Origin: CALGLS01 sp964508085
GTDB lineage: Bacteria; Bacteroidota; Bacteroidia; Chitinophagales; Saprospiraceae
Direction: 5' to 3'
NCBI GenBank assembly: GCA_964508085.1
Contig: CAZDTI010000096.1
Span: forward strand, 1 to 22,688
DNA: 22,688 nucleotides
Shown here: in pieces, positions 14,478 to 22,688 of the stretch
Layout: every line of letters starts with the position of its first letter
Numbering within the stretch: the stretch's first letter is position 1
The notes under the pieces: model-generated
Databases searched by the model: none
Told to the model about the DNA's origin: nothing
Seen by the model: the letters and a program-made list of their open reading frames with translations, nothing else
Made by a program: the position numbers and the translations under genes

Positions 14478-17015
14478 ATGCGCCATTTCTTATTATCCCT
14501 TTTATTCTTAACGCTATTTTCTACTTGTAAAAAAGACATTATAACTAATGTAAGTGTCGCCGCTCAAATCCAATCCTTGAATTCCGAATGGGAAATGCGA
14601 CAGGCAGACAGCGACGATTGGATGCCGGTTGCTAAAATTCCTTCTACCGTTCATACGGTGTTGCTGAACAACGAGAGCATTGAAAATCCTTTCTATCGAA
14701 ACAATGAAGCGAAACTTCAATGGATAGAAACCAAAGATTGGGAATATCGAAAACGATTTCATGTTAAAGAAGGACTACTGGATGAAGAAACAGTAGAACT
14801 AAATTTCAAAGGATTGGACACCTATGCTGATGTTTATTTGAATGGACAAAAAATATTAGAGGCAGATAATATGTTCCGCTCTTGGTTAGTTGATGTAAAA
14901 TCATTGTTAAAAAAAGAAAACAATGAATTGAGAATTTATTTCCATAGCGCTACTAATAAAGACGATGAAAAATGGGCAGCACTGGGTTATGAATTACCAG
15001 ATGGTAGTAGACGGGCGGTGACCAGAAAGGCAGGCTTTCATTATGGGTGGGACTGGGGACCAAGGTTTGTAACTGCAGGCCCCTGGCAGCCCATAGAAAT
15101 ACGGGCTTGGTCTAAGGCGCTCCTCAACGACATTCATTATCGAACATTGCCAAAAAAAGGGGAACCGACAACCATACAAGCCTTTTTTGATGTGGATGCA
15201 ACAGCAGCAGGGCCAGCCCTGATCCGTGTTGATCTGGATGGACAAACTTATACAAAGGAGGTAGAATTAAAAGTTGGAAATAATAAAGATTCCCTCAGTT
15301 TCACTTCAAACAACCTCAAACTCTGGTGGCCAAATGGACTTGGAGAACAGCCTCTTTATCCCGTTACTGGTTCTATTGCTACTGCCGACTTCTCTGATAA
15401 AAAAGAAGACCGAATTGGTATAAGGGACATCAAGTTGCAACAAAAAGAAAGTAATGATGGTTTGAGTTTCACTTTTGTTGTCAATGGAGTTCCTTTCTTT
15501 GCAAAAGGCGCCAATTACATTCCTCAGGATATTTTTCAAGATCGGGTTACAGACCAACAGTACATTAAACTTTTAGGAGATGCCAAACTCGCCAACATGA
15601 ATATGCTACGTGTTTGGGGTGGTGGCATTTATGAAAATGAAGTTTTCTATAATACCTGTGATGAAATGGGGATTATGGTTTGGCAGGATTTCATGTTTGC
15701 CAATACAATGGTGCCCGGTGATAAAGCTTTTCAGCAAAACGTAGCAGAAGAAGCAAAAGAACAAGTCAAGAGGTTGGCCAACCATCCGAGTATTGCTATG
15801 TGGTGTGGCAACAACGAAGTTTCAGAGGGCTGGCACCGTTGGGGCTGGCAAAGTGACTTGAGTGAAGAACAGAAAAAGACAATTTGGGCAGACTATGAAA
15901 CTATTTTTAAAAACATTCTTCCCAAGGCCGTTGAGCAATCTCTAGCTGGAACTATTCCATATTGGGAAAGCTCTCCACAATATGGTCGCGGTGATGCCAA
16001 TCATGTATACGTTGGTGACTCTCACTATTGGGGTATTTGGCACGATGCGGAACCATTTGAGAATTTTAAAACAAAAGTCCCACGTTTTATGAGTGAGTTT
16101 GGGTTTCAATCTCTACCGGCACTAAGCACCATCAAAACATTTACCCTGAAGGAGGACAGAGACATGGATTCTGAAGTCATGAAAGCGCATCAAAAACACA
16201 GCCGTGGAACAGCCCTCATCAAAGAATACATGGCCCGTGATTATAAAACACCAAAGAGCTTCGACAATTTCGTTTATGTAAGTCAATTGTTACAAGCCGA
16301 CGGAATGAATCTGGGGTTGAAAACACATTTACGTCGTCAACCTTATTGCATGGGTACACTTTACTGGCAGTTTAATGACTGTTGGCCAGTGGCTTCCTGG
16401 TCGAGCATTGACAATACAGGTACTTGGAAAGCATTGCATTACGCCGCTAAAAAAACTTTCGAGCCCATTAGCCCTGTTATAGATTTAACGGAAAACCGTA
16501 TAAGTCTTCGGATCATCAATAATACGTTGGACACTATTAATATCTTGTCTCAGATCAAAGTACAAAGCTTCAAAGGAGAAGTCTCCCTCATGAAGACTGC
16601 TCGATTTAGGGTACCTAAGATGAGTAGCAGCACTGTTCCCGGCGCAACGGTTAAGCAAGCAACTCGTACAACTGAAGTCAACGAAACCGTCGTAAGTCTA
16701 ACCTTATTGCGGGAGGATAGTAGCTTTCTTTCCAGAGATCAGATTTACCTTGTCAAACCGAAAGACTTGAACCTAACAAAACCTAACATTAATACTACAA
16801 TTACAAAAATGGCGGAAGGCTTTGTTATTCGATTGGAGACGGATGTGTTGGCGAAGTCTGTTTATTTGGAGACTGAAGTCGCTGGTTGGTTTGATGACAA
16901 CTATTTTGATTTGTTGCCGAGAGAGGTGAAGAAGGTTTTGTTTGTGCCGAATGATAAGGGGGCTGGTTTGTCTTTGGAGGAGTTGGGGGTGCGGTCTTTG
17001 GTGGATAGTTATTAG
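14478..17015 (+). CDS. Lipoprotein beta-mannosidase, glycoside hydrolase family 2
   Basis: An 845-residue GH2 enzyme that removes terminal beta-D-mannose from mannan oligosaccharides or N-glycan cores (EC 3.2.1.25). A lipoprotein signal (hydrophobic 4-15, lipobox ending at Cys17, then KKD) places it in the outer or inner membrane facing the periplasm, or on the surface. Domains: N-terminal sugar-binding jelly roll (about 30-215, with GFHYGWDWGPRF at 186-197 typical of mannosidases), Ig-like domain (215-325), TIM barrel (330-640), then C-terminal beta domains. MLRVWGGGIYENEVFY (376-391) is a family hallmark. The acid/base is Glu447 in WCGNNEV and the nucleophile Glu540 in PRFMSEFGFQ. Length matches bacterial beta-mannosidases. 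No SusC/SusD genes flank it, so it is not in an obvious polysaccharide-utilisation locus. Confidence 0.93.
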   Translation: MRHFLLSLLFLTLFSTCKKDIITNVSVAAQIQSLNSEWEMRQADSDDWMPVAKIPSTVHTVLLNNESIENPFYRNNEAKLQWIETKDWEYRKRFHVKEGLLDEETVELNFKGLDTYADVYLNGQKILEADNMFRSWLVDVKSLLKKENNELRIYFHSATNKDDEKWAALGYELPDGSRRAVTRKAGFHYGWDWGPRFVTAGPWQPIEIRAWSKALLNDIHYRTLPKKGEPTTIQAFFDVDATAAGPALIRVDLDGQTYTKEVELKVGNNKDSLSFTSNNLKLWWPNGLGEQPLYPVTGSIATADFSDKKEDRIGIRDIKLQQKESNDGLSFTFVVNGVPFFAKGANYIPQDIFQDRVTDQQYIKLLGDAKLANMNMLRVWGGGIYENEVFYNTCDEMGIMVWQDFMFANTMVPGDKAFQQNVAEEAKEQVKRLANHPSIAMWCGNNEVSEGWHRWGWQSDLSEEQKKTIWADYETIFKNILPKAVEQSLAGTIPYWESSPQYGRGDANHVYVGDSHYWGIWHDAEPFENFKTKVPRFMSEFGFQSLPALSTIKTFTLKEDRDMDSEVMKAHQKHSRGTALIKEYMARDYKTPKSFDNFVYVSQLLQADGMNLGLKTHLRRQPYCMGTLYWQFNDCWPVASWSSIDNTGTWKALHYAAKKTFEPISPVIDLTENRISLRIINNTLDTINILSQIKVQSFKGEVSLMKTARFRVPKMSSSTVPGATVKQATRTTEVNETVVSLTLLREDSSFLSRDQIYLVKPKDLNLTKPNINTTITKMAEGFVIRLETDVLAKSVYLETEVAGWFDDNYFDLLPREVKKVLFVPNDKGAGLSLEELGVRSLVDSY

Positions 17016-17426
17016 TTTGGGATTTTATAAGAGTAAATGGAAATGCCTTCTAGCGTTTTTTCAACTTCAAGCGCAACCAGTCCGTATCGGAACAAGCGGG
17101 CCTCAACCTCAATGCCTTCTAGCGTTCCTTCTATCGTGTTTGCTAGCGCGCGCTGTTTCACTACCGCCTGGCATATATACCAGCATCTACTTTAGTAACA
17201 AGATGTACACGTAATTTGGTGAATGAGGCTTTCGTAACTTCGTGGCGGTGGCCGGGAAGTCTGGCAAAAGTTGCGAAAGCCGTTGGTGAGTTATTTCCTG
17301 CGCTAACCCCCTGCCCCTGAAGGGGAGCATCAGCCCGCCCCACTACTACCTAAAAAATACGCAAAAACACACCTCCCGCTTTCGCAAACCTTGCTCTGCT
17401 CATGCCTCCTCGCGGGTTTACGAAAG
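17016..17426. other. Gene-free convergent spacer rich in short repeats
   Basis: This 411-bp spacer separates the beta-mannosidase stop from the stop of the convergent surface-protein gene. It contains a 16-bp direct repeat AATGCCTTCTAGCGTT (17042-17057 and 17111-17126), a 10-bp palindrome AGCGCGCGCT (17145-17154), two related inverted repeats built on GCTTTCGYAA (separate entries), and a small CCCCT-GA-AGGGG stem near 17313-17324. Short frames across it show no recognisable product. It is locally more G/C-rich than the flanking genes. Confidence 0.8.
17227..17281. repeat. Inverted repeat 1, GCTTTCGYAACTT type
   Basis: GGCTTTCGTAACTT (17227-17240) and AAGTTGCGAAAGCC (17268-17281) are inverted copies with one mismatch, giving a 14-bp stem and a 27-nt loop. 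The arm is related to the arms of the second inverted repeat at 17378-17427. Confidence 0.8.
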
Positions 17427-17427
17427 C
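17378..17427. repeat. Inverted repeat 2, GCTTTCGYAAACC type
   Basis: GCTTTCGCAAACC (17378-17390) and GGTTTACGAAAGC (17415-17427) are inverted with one mismatch, giving a 13-bp stem and a 24-nt loop. The first eight to ten bases match the arms of inverted repeat 1. The right arm touches the stop codon of the minus-strand surface-protein gene, so it may form the 3' end hairpin of that mRNA. Confidence 0.8.
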
Positions 17428-20066
17428 TAGTGCGCCCACTGTTTCACCACTCGCTCCGCCCAAAAGCCCTCTTCTGTTTTCAACAACAATATATACACGC
17501 CTTGTGGTTGAGCCTCTAAATCAATCGTAGTTTGCGCTCCCAAATCACTTTGCGCTATTAATTTTCCGGTAAGGTCTCTTAATTCATAAGTTCCTTGTAC
17601 TGTAGTTGAAAACACAACTTGTAGTAGTCCAGTGGTTGGATTTGGGAATATTTTTGGAGATAAAATTGAGATATTATTTGTGGAGGTGATGGCGTCTTGG
17701 CCGTCGCAATCTTCGTCAATGCCGTTGTTGGGAATGTCTTCGGCATCTGCGTTTACAAGGGCATTGCTATCATCACAGTCATTCCAAAGTTCAAAACCGT
17801 CTTGGTCGAAATCAAAGGTAGATAACATAGTGTTTTGTGTAGTATTTGTAATAACAGCGGGGTTGTAATCAAAGAAGATGTTGGCAGTATTTTCAATATT
17901 TGTGTTTTCTTCGATGTCGCTATTTGCTCGAATACTGTACATGACGTAGCCTTGGCTGGCTTCGAAATTGGTGGTGCTGTCGGGGAGGAAGATGTCGCGG
18001 AATTCGAAGGTGAGGGTATTTCCTTCCAGGAAGGTACTCAGTACGGATTCGTGGCTGGAAGTGATGTATTGAAAAGTGGATAAATCCAAGTTGGGATCAA
18101 GCTCATCTGTGATGACTACATCGTAGGCTTCTGCGTTTCCGGTGTTTTGGAATCGGATGGTGTAGGTGAGGTTTTCGTTGATTAGGGCGTAGTTTTCGGG
18201 ATAAACCGGAGATACCAATTTATCATTAGGATCATAAGAACATTGGACTTCTACCTTGTGTTCAAAATTTACAAGAGCTGCTGCCGTTGTTTCGTCTGAA
18301 AAATTCGCTTCTACGTCAAAGCTCAAAGAATCACCGACTGGAAAATCTGGTGGTCCTGGCAATCTTAAACTAATTTGTTTTTTAGCAACCTGCTGCGGAA
18401 ACAAATCCGTGAAGTACCAACCAAAACGATCTGCTCCGACAATAGTATCTGGGGCATCTATGAAATTACTTTCCAAAACACTTTCATCGAGATTAAACCA
18501 TAGGGTTCCATTCGCTGTATTTGTACCATTATTAGCCACTACTGCTTCGAATTTAACAAACTCATTACATCTTGGAAGTCCGTTTACACAATTGGTAGAT
18601 ATGTCAGAAATATTGGCATTTGGGAATAGACCATAATAAACAGTATCACTGTTATTGGTGTCGTTGAGTGATACATTATAGCTGGAAAGAGTAGTCGTCA
18701 AATTCCAATCTGGCAAATCACTTTCATTTAGGGAAATTACATAGTCTCCGAAGTCGAGATATTTTATTCCGCCCACTTGGGTATTCCCATAAACAGTATA
18801 AGCCCCTGGTTCGATGGTAACAGCAGCCGCTGGAAGATAAGGCTCTCCATTGTCTTTAAGCGCATTTTCATTAAGGTCATAAAAACAGCGGAAGTTCAGA
18901 TTTCCTCTTTCGCCGCATAGGTTAGTTACTTCAGTTTCACTATCGCAGCCTGGAGCATTGTTAGAAATCGAAACAATACTAGTGCTACTAACGAGGTAAT
19001 CACAAATAGACGTAATAGAGCAAGAAGAAAGATTGCTGTTAAATCCTATTTCTAAATTTCCACCGATAGAGTTCAAGTTCTCTAAACCCTCCAAGCTTGT
19101 CAATGCTTGATTAGCATTAATTGACAGGTATTCCCCTATAGAGACTAAGTTTTCCAATCCACTAAAATCTGTCAATAAATCATTGCTCTCTACAACTAAA
19201 TATTCCCCTATAGTGGTTAAACTATTTAAGTCGTTTAAGCTCGTCAAAGCATCGTTTTGAAGACTTAAGAAATAAGTCCCAATAGACGTAATATTATTTA
19301 GACCACTCAACGTTTCTAAGGCATCATTGAACCACAGAAACAGGTTACCGCCAATAGCGGTTAGGCTTTCTAATCCTACAAGATTTATTAGCGCATCATT
19401 ATTATCAATCAAAAGACCTCCATTTAGCGTCGTTAAATTATTTAAACTATTTAGCCCCACTAGCGCTGGATTGTCTTTGATGTTAAGATTGCCATTAACC
19501 GAGGTTAGACTTCCTAAACCTCCCAGACTCATCAGACCTTCGTTAGATTCAACGGACAGATAACCACCTACAGATGTCAGGTTATCCAAACCAGTTAGAT
19601 CGGCTAGTAAATTACTATTATGAATCTCTATATAATCGCCTGTATTGCTTAGATTTGCTAAGCCATTCAGATTAGCCAGCACACCATTATTTTTGATCTT
19701 CAAGTAACCATCAATAGTATTTAGATTTTCTAAGCCATTTAAATTAGCCAGCACAGGATTATTCTCAATTCTCAAGTACCCACCAATGGAAGTCAGATTT
19801 GCTAAACCAGCAAGGGTAACCAATTCATTATTTCTAATATACAAAAATCCACCAATGGAATTAAGATTCTCTAAACCGGATAAATTCGTAATCGTATTAC
19901 CGTTTATATTTATACTTCCTGTGTAATCTATACAGTTTGGATAGTCAATAATGAATGCGTCAACTTCTTCTTGTGTATCAAATGTCAAAGTACTTACTTG
20001 CGTACATTGTGTATAAGCAATTTGCAAAAAAGAAAACCAAAGTAAAAAACAGTAAAATAGTTTCAT
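17427..20066 (-). CDS. Secreted L-domain repeat protein with MopE-like motif and T9SS tail (paralog A)
   Basis: An 879-residue exported protein. A signal peptide (about 1-19) is followed by twelve 24-residue repeats (63-350) of the form GLxNLTSIGGxLxIxNNxxL, like receptor L-domain/leucine-rich solenoids, then a Cys-containing cap (349-384). Next come a CnaB/SdrD-like module with a Ca-type loop DLNENALKDNGE (397-408), a long beta region, a DUF11/DUF7619-like module around CSYDPNDKLV to FFDYNPAVITNT (609-741), a MopE-like Asp/Cys motif (DFDQDGF...CDD...DEDCDG, 751-790), and a T9SS type-A sorting domain (about 803-876). It is therefore probably delivered to the surface or medium by T9SS and may bind a protein or glycan ligand; the ligand is unknown. 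A strong promoter lies 33 bp upstream. Residues about 639-812 share identical DNA with paralog B. Confidence 0.88.
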   Translation of the reverse strand: MKLFYCFLLWFSFLQIAYTQCTQVSTLTFDTQEEVDAFIIDYPNCIDYTGSININGNTITNLSGLENLNSIGGFLYIRNNELVTLAGLANLTSIGGYLRIENNPVLANLNGLENLNTIDGYLKIKNNGVLANLNGLANLSNTGDYIEIHNSNLLADLTGLDNLTSVGGYLSVESNEGLMSLGGLGSLTSVNGNLNIKDNPALVGLNSLNNLTTLNGGLLIDNNDALINLVGLESLTAIGGNLFLWFNDALETLSGLNNITSIGTYFLSLQNDALTSLNDLNSLTTIGEYLVVESNDLLTDFSGLENLVSIGEYLSINANQALTSLEGLENLNSIGGNLEIGFNSNLSSCSITSICDYLVSSTSIVSISNNAPGCDSETEVTNLCGERGNLNFRCFYDLNENALKDNGEPYLPAAAVTIEPGAYTVYGNTQVGGIKYLDFGDYVISLNESDLPDWNLTTTLSSYNVSLNDTNNSDTVYYGLFPNANISDISTNCVNGLPRCNEFVKFEAVVANNGTNTANGTLWFNLDESVLESNFIDAPDTIVGADRFGWYFTDLFPQQVAKKQISLRLPGPPDFPVGDSLSFDVEANFSDETTAAALVNFEHKVEVQCSYDPNDKLVSPVYPENYALINENLTYTIRFQNTGNAEAYDVVITDELDPNLDLSTFQYITSSHESVLSTFLEGNTLTFEFRDIFLPDSTTNFEASQGYVMYSIRANSDIEENTNIENTANIFFDYNPAVITNTTQNTMLSTFDFDQDGFELWNDCDDSNALVNADAEDIPNNGIDEDCDGQDAITSTNNISILSPKIFPNPTTGLLQVVFSTTVQGTYELRDLTGKLIAQSDLGAQTTIDLEAQPQGVYILLLKTEEGFWAERVVKQWAH
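17632..18152. repeat. 521-bp tract identical to 20475-20995 (copy in paralog A)
   Basis: Line-by-line comparison shows no mismatch between 17632-18152 and 20475-20995, a constant offset of 2843 bp. Homology is lost sharply at the PNPTTG codons on one side, and scattered mainly synonymous differences begin at 18153/20996 on the other. This is the signature of recent gene conversion or unequal recombination between tandem paralogs. Confidence 0.95.
19017..19880 (-). repeat. Twelve 72-bp coding repeats in paralog A
   Basis: Tandem 24-residue units in register over residues 63-350, each with the pattern hydrophobic-GL-x-NL-x-SIGG-x-L-x-I-x-NN. The DNA copies have drifted while the protein pattern is kept, so this is an old solenoid and not a recent slippage array. 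Confidence 0.88.
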
Positions 20067-20098
20067 ATTATTATATTTTAAAACGTTTTAGATTGGGC

Positions 20099-20129
20099 CA
20101 AAATTAAGTAATAAAAATGGACAACCAAA
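20099..20129 (-). promoter_or_regulatory. Consensus Bacteroidota promoter of paralog A
   Basis: Read on the minus strand, TTTG (20129-20126) is followed by exactly 19 nt and then TAATTTTG (20106-20099), matching the phylum TTTG-N19-TAnnTTTG promoter at every fixed position. Transcription should begin near 20092, giving a leader of about 26 nt before the ATG at 20066. Paralog A therefore need not depend on read-through from paralog B, which ends 150 bp upstream. Confidence 0.8.
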
Positions 20130-20278
20130 GTCTACACCGCTAAAACGTAATAACAGCTATGGGACTCAGGATCAACAACTGTCCGGTTTGACTGGAAACC
20201 ATTTAAGCTATCTTTCTCAAAAAAAACTACCATATCCTCAAACGCCCCTCTACTAGCTAAAAACACGTAAATGAAATG

Positions 20279-22688
20279 CTACATTTTCACCACTCGTTCT
20301 GCCCAACCTCCTTCTTCTGTTTTCAATAACATTATGTACACTCCTTGGGTTTGACTATTCAAGTTTAGATTCATTTCTTTTTCTAAACTCCCGTATAACA
20401 ATGTTTTGCCGTTTAAGTCGGTCAAACGGTACATTCCATCTGTCTCCCTTGGAAATATGACTTGCAATTGACCTGTGGTTGGATTTGGGAATATTTTTGG
20501 AGATAAAATTGAGATATTATTTGTGGAGGTGATGGCGTCTTGGCCGTCGCAATCTTCGTCAATGCCGTTGTTGGGAATGTCTTCGGCATCTGCGTTTACA
20601 AGGGCATTGCTATCATCACAGTCATTCCAAAGTTCAAAACCGTCTTGGTCGAAATCAAAGGTAGATAACATAGTGTTTTGTGTAGTATTTGTAATAACAG
20701 CGGGGTTGTAATCAAAGAAGATGTTGGCAGTATTTTCAATATTTGTGTTTTCTTCGATGTCGCTATTTGCTCGAATACTGTACATGACGTAGCCTTGGCT
20801 GGCTTCGAAATTGGTGGTGCTGTCGGGGAGGAAGATGTCGCGGAATTCGAAGGTGAGGGTATTTCCTTCCAGGAAGGTACTCAGTACGGATTCGTGGCTG
20901 GAAGTGATGTATTGAAAAGTGGATAAATCCAAGTTGGGATCAAGCTCATCTGTGATGACTACATCGTAGGCTTCTGCGTTTCCGGTGTTTTGGAAGCGGA
21001 TGGTGTAGATGAGGTTTTCGTTGATGAGGGCGTAGTTTTCGGGGTATTGGGGGGATACTAGTTTGTCGTTGGGGTCGTAGGAGCAGAGGAGTTCTACGCT
21101 GTGAGCGTTTAAAGAATTATCATGTGAGCTGTTCTCATCTTCGTAATTGGCTTGAGTTCCAAAATTTAAAAAATCACCTACCGGAAAGTCTGGTGGGCCG
21201 GGAAGTTGTAGACTTATTGCGGGTTTGAAAATATGGCTAGGATATAAATCTGTAAAGTACCAGCCTACTCTATTACCATCAAGGGTATCTGGTGTATCGA
21301 TGTAAGTAATCGCCATAACTGCTGGATCTATATCGAACCAAAGGGTTCCATTTGCTATAGTAGTGCCTTCATTGACAGCTAGTGGTTCGAAGGTAACAAA
21401 TTCATTACATCGGGGAAGATCATTTACACAATTAGTAGACAGCTCCGATACAAAGCTGATTGGATGTAAGCCAAAGGAGAGTGTATCAGAATTGTGGATG
21501 GAATCCAGAGTCGTGGTGTAACTTAAAGTACCGCTGGTCAATGCCCAGTTGGGGAGATCATTTTCGTTGTAGGAGATGGTATACGTTCCGTAGTATAAGT
21601 ACTTGGTGCCTCCGTTTAAGGCGTTTCCGTAAGCAGTATAATTTCCGGGTTCTATCAGTAGACTTGTGCTGGGGAGGAATGGTTCGTTTGCATCTTGGGC
21701 TCCATTCTCATTAATATCGTAGTAACTATTAAAGTTAACATTTCCTACACCTTCACATTGAAACAAAACCTCTTCTTCGCTATTACAGCCACTGGCATTA
21801 TTATAAAAACTCACACTACCAATTCCATTAACAAAATAATTACATACAAACGAAACTGCGCAAAAAGTTAATTGAGGGTGCTCATAGATTTGTATATCTC
21901 CGCCTATTGAAGTAAGGTCGTCTAAGCCATCCAAACTTTGTAAATTCTGATTGAATCTCATTAGTAATTTTCCGTCAACAGAAGCAAGATTCTCTAAGCC
22001 AGACAAACTTTGCAAGGCGGGATTGAACCTGATAAATAAATCTCCACCAATAAAAGTTAGATTCTCTAGGCCATTTAAATTCTGTAGTTCGTCATTGAGT
22101 TGTATATCCACTTTGTCATTAACCGAAGTAATATTATTCAAACCACTAAGACTCGACAAACTTGAGTTATTATAAATCGAAAAGATACCGTTTATAGATG
22201 TAACATTTTCTAGACCATTCATATTTGTTAAGCCGGGGCTAGTACGAATCTTTAAATCTCCGTTAATTGAAGTGAGACCTGCCAAACTACTCAGACTTTG
22301 TAAATTACTATTATTATCAATGTATAAGGTACCTCCAAGAGAAACAAGGTTTTCCAAGCCGTTCAAATTTAATAAATTAGGATTATTGAAAACCCTAATT
22401 TTCTCACCAATTTCTACAAGACCGTCAAGTCCAGTAAAGTTTCCAAGAATCTCGTTAGTCTCTATCCCTACTTCACCTCCAATTGAGTGAAGGTTTTCTA
22501 GTCCGCTTAAACTACTCAGGCTCGTATTATCGCTAATCCACATATATCCTCCAATTGAGGTAACACCTTCCAGACCATGGAAATTTTGCAAGTTGGGATT
22601 ACCACTAAGATTTAAATACCCATCAATCGAGGTAAGACCATCTAGGCCGCTCAAATTTTGCAAGTTAGTTGTTCCTATTAATACATAA
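20279..22688 (-). CDS. Secreted L-domain repeat protein with T9SS tail (paralog B), 5' end missing
   Basis: A second member of the same family, cut by the right window edge. The frame stays open to 22687 (upstream residues read YVLIGTTN before the first visible repeat), so the TTG at 22663 is not a real start. At least eleven 24-residue L-domain-like repeats are present (21860-22651), then the Cys cap, a CnaB/SdrD-like module with DINENGAQDANE, the DUF11/DUF7619-like module, the MopE-like Asp/Cys motif and a T9SS type-A sorting domain ending RVVKM. The domain order equals paralog A. Repeats and sorting domain differ clearly from A, while 20475-20995 is identical in DNA to 17632-18152. The role is presumably surface binding; the ligand is unknown. 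Signal peptide and promoter lie outside the window. Confidence 0.88.
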   Translation of the reverse strand, partial: YVLIGTTNLQNLSGLDGLTSIDGYLNLSGNPNLQNFHGLEGVTSIGGYMWISDNTSLSSLSGLENLHSIGGEVGIETNEILGNFTGLDGLVEIGEKIRVFNNPNLLNLNGLENLVSLGGTLYIDNNSNLQSLSSLAGLTSINGDLKIRTSPGLTNMNGLENVTSINGIFSIYNNSSLSSLSGLNNITSVNDKVDIQLNDELQNLNGLENLTFIGGDLFIRFNPALQSLSGLENLASVDGKLLMRFNQNLQSLDGLDDLTSIGGDIQIYEHPQLTFCAVSFVCNYFVNGIGSVSFYNNASGCNSEEEVLFQCEGVGNVNFNSYYDINENGAQDANEPFLPSTSLLIEPGNYTAYGNALNGGTKYLYYGTYTISYNENDLPNWALTSGTLSYTTTLDSIHNSDTLSFGLHPISFVSELSTNCVNDLPRCNEFVTFEPLAVNEGTTIANGTLWFDIDPAVMAITYIDTPDTLDGNRVGWYFTDLYPSHIFKPAISLQLPGPPDFPVGDFLNFGTQANYEDENSSHDNSLNAHSVELLCSYDPNDKLVSPQYPENYALINENLIYTIRFQNTGNAEAYDVVITDELDPNLDLSTFQYITSSHESVLSTFLEGNTLTFEFRDIFLPDSTTNFEASQGYVMYSIRANSDIEENTNIENTANIFFDYNPAVITNTTQNTMLSTFDFDQDGFELWNDCDDSNALVNADAEDIPNNGIDEDCDGQDAITSTNNISILSPKIFPNPTTGQLQVIFPRETDGMYRLTDLNGKTLLYGSLEKEMNLNLNSQTQGVYIMLLKTEEGGWAERVVKM
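20475..20995. repeat. 521-bp tract identical to 17632-18152 (copy in paralog B)
   Basis: Partner of the tract in paralog A. The G-rich (+ strand) codon style of the tract continues past its boundary in paralog B to about 21100, whereas paralog A switches to AT-rich synonymous codons. This suggests B as the donor. Confidence 0.95.
21860..22651 (-). repeat. Eleven visible 72-bp coding repeats in paralog B
   Basis: Tandem 24-residue units matching the pattern in paralog A but with different residues at the variable positions. The array continues towards or past the window edge, so the full copy number is unknown. Confidence 0.85.

Noticed and set aside
16942..17214. Open frame running from the mannosidase 3' end into the spacer
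   Set aside because: It overlaps the real gene in another frame and then crosses repeats; the residues show no domain or plausible start.
17632..18083. Open frames on the + strand within the identical tract, present in both copies
   Set aside because: Their duplication is explained by the identical DNA of the sense genes; there is no independent evidence of coding.
19017..22651. Regular 72-bp repeats as a CRISPR array or satellite
   Set aside because: They are in-frame coding repeats with drifted DNA and a kept protein pattern, and there are no spacers of uniform unique sequence.
22661..22663. TTG as the start of paralog B
   Set aside because: The frame is open upstream to the window edge and the upstream residues continue the repeat-like sequence; no signal peptide follows the TTG.

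Overview
The window reads as chromosomal DNA of a Bacteroidota bacterium, most likely a Saprospiraceae/Lewinella-like member. The evidence is two giant secreted proteins with type IX secretion (T9SS) sorting domains, a heavy-metal RND pump fused to its TolC-like partner (an arrangement common in this phylum), a sphingolipid-type gene pair, and a near-perfect Bacteroidota promoter (TTTG-N19-TAATTTTG) before one gene. It is a scaffold piece: a 100-N gap lies at 55-154 inside a short tandem repeat, and the last gene runs off the right edge.

Layout. 1-347: heptamer-based tandem repeats around the gap. 348-2578 (+): a short-chain reductase resembling 3-ketodihydrosphingosine reductase, then an alpha-oxoamine-synthase enzyme resembling serine palmitoyltransferase, separated by a striking inverted decamer array. 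A strong bidirectional hairpin closes this block at 2601-2649. 2645-6072: two divergent polytopic membrane proteins, one a GT-C/PMT-type glycosyltransferase and one unassigned. 6224-7899 (+): a tandem-VOC protein and a DoxX protein with its own promoter. 8060-14306 (-): a probable heavy-metal efflux cluster transcribed as His-rich exported protein, CzcA-CzcC fusion, then CzcB lipoprotein adaptor. 14478-17015 (+): a lipoprotein beta-mannosidase (GH2). 17016-17426: a gene-free convergent spacer full of small inverted repeats. 17427-22688 (-): two tandem paralogous surface proteins with 24-residue L-domain-like repeats, Ca-binding and MopE-like motifs and T9SS tails.

How the genes work together. 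The reductase and oxoamine synthase could perform the first two steps of sphingoid-base synthesis. The metal cluster forms an inner membrane-periplasm-outer membrane export route. The two paralogs share a 521-bp tract that I find identical base for base by eye, bounded by clearly diverged sequence on both sides, which points to recent gene conversion. No tRNA, rRNA, CRISPR array, transposase or phage gene was found. The most unusual items are the conversion tract, the inverted decamer array at 1181-1307, the paired GCTTTCG hairpins at 17227-17427, and the internal export signal at the CzcA-CzcC junction.
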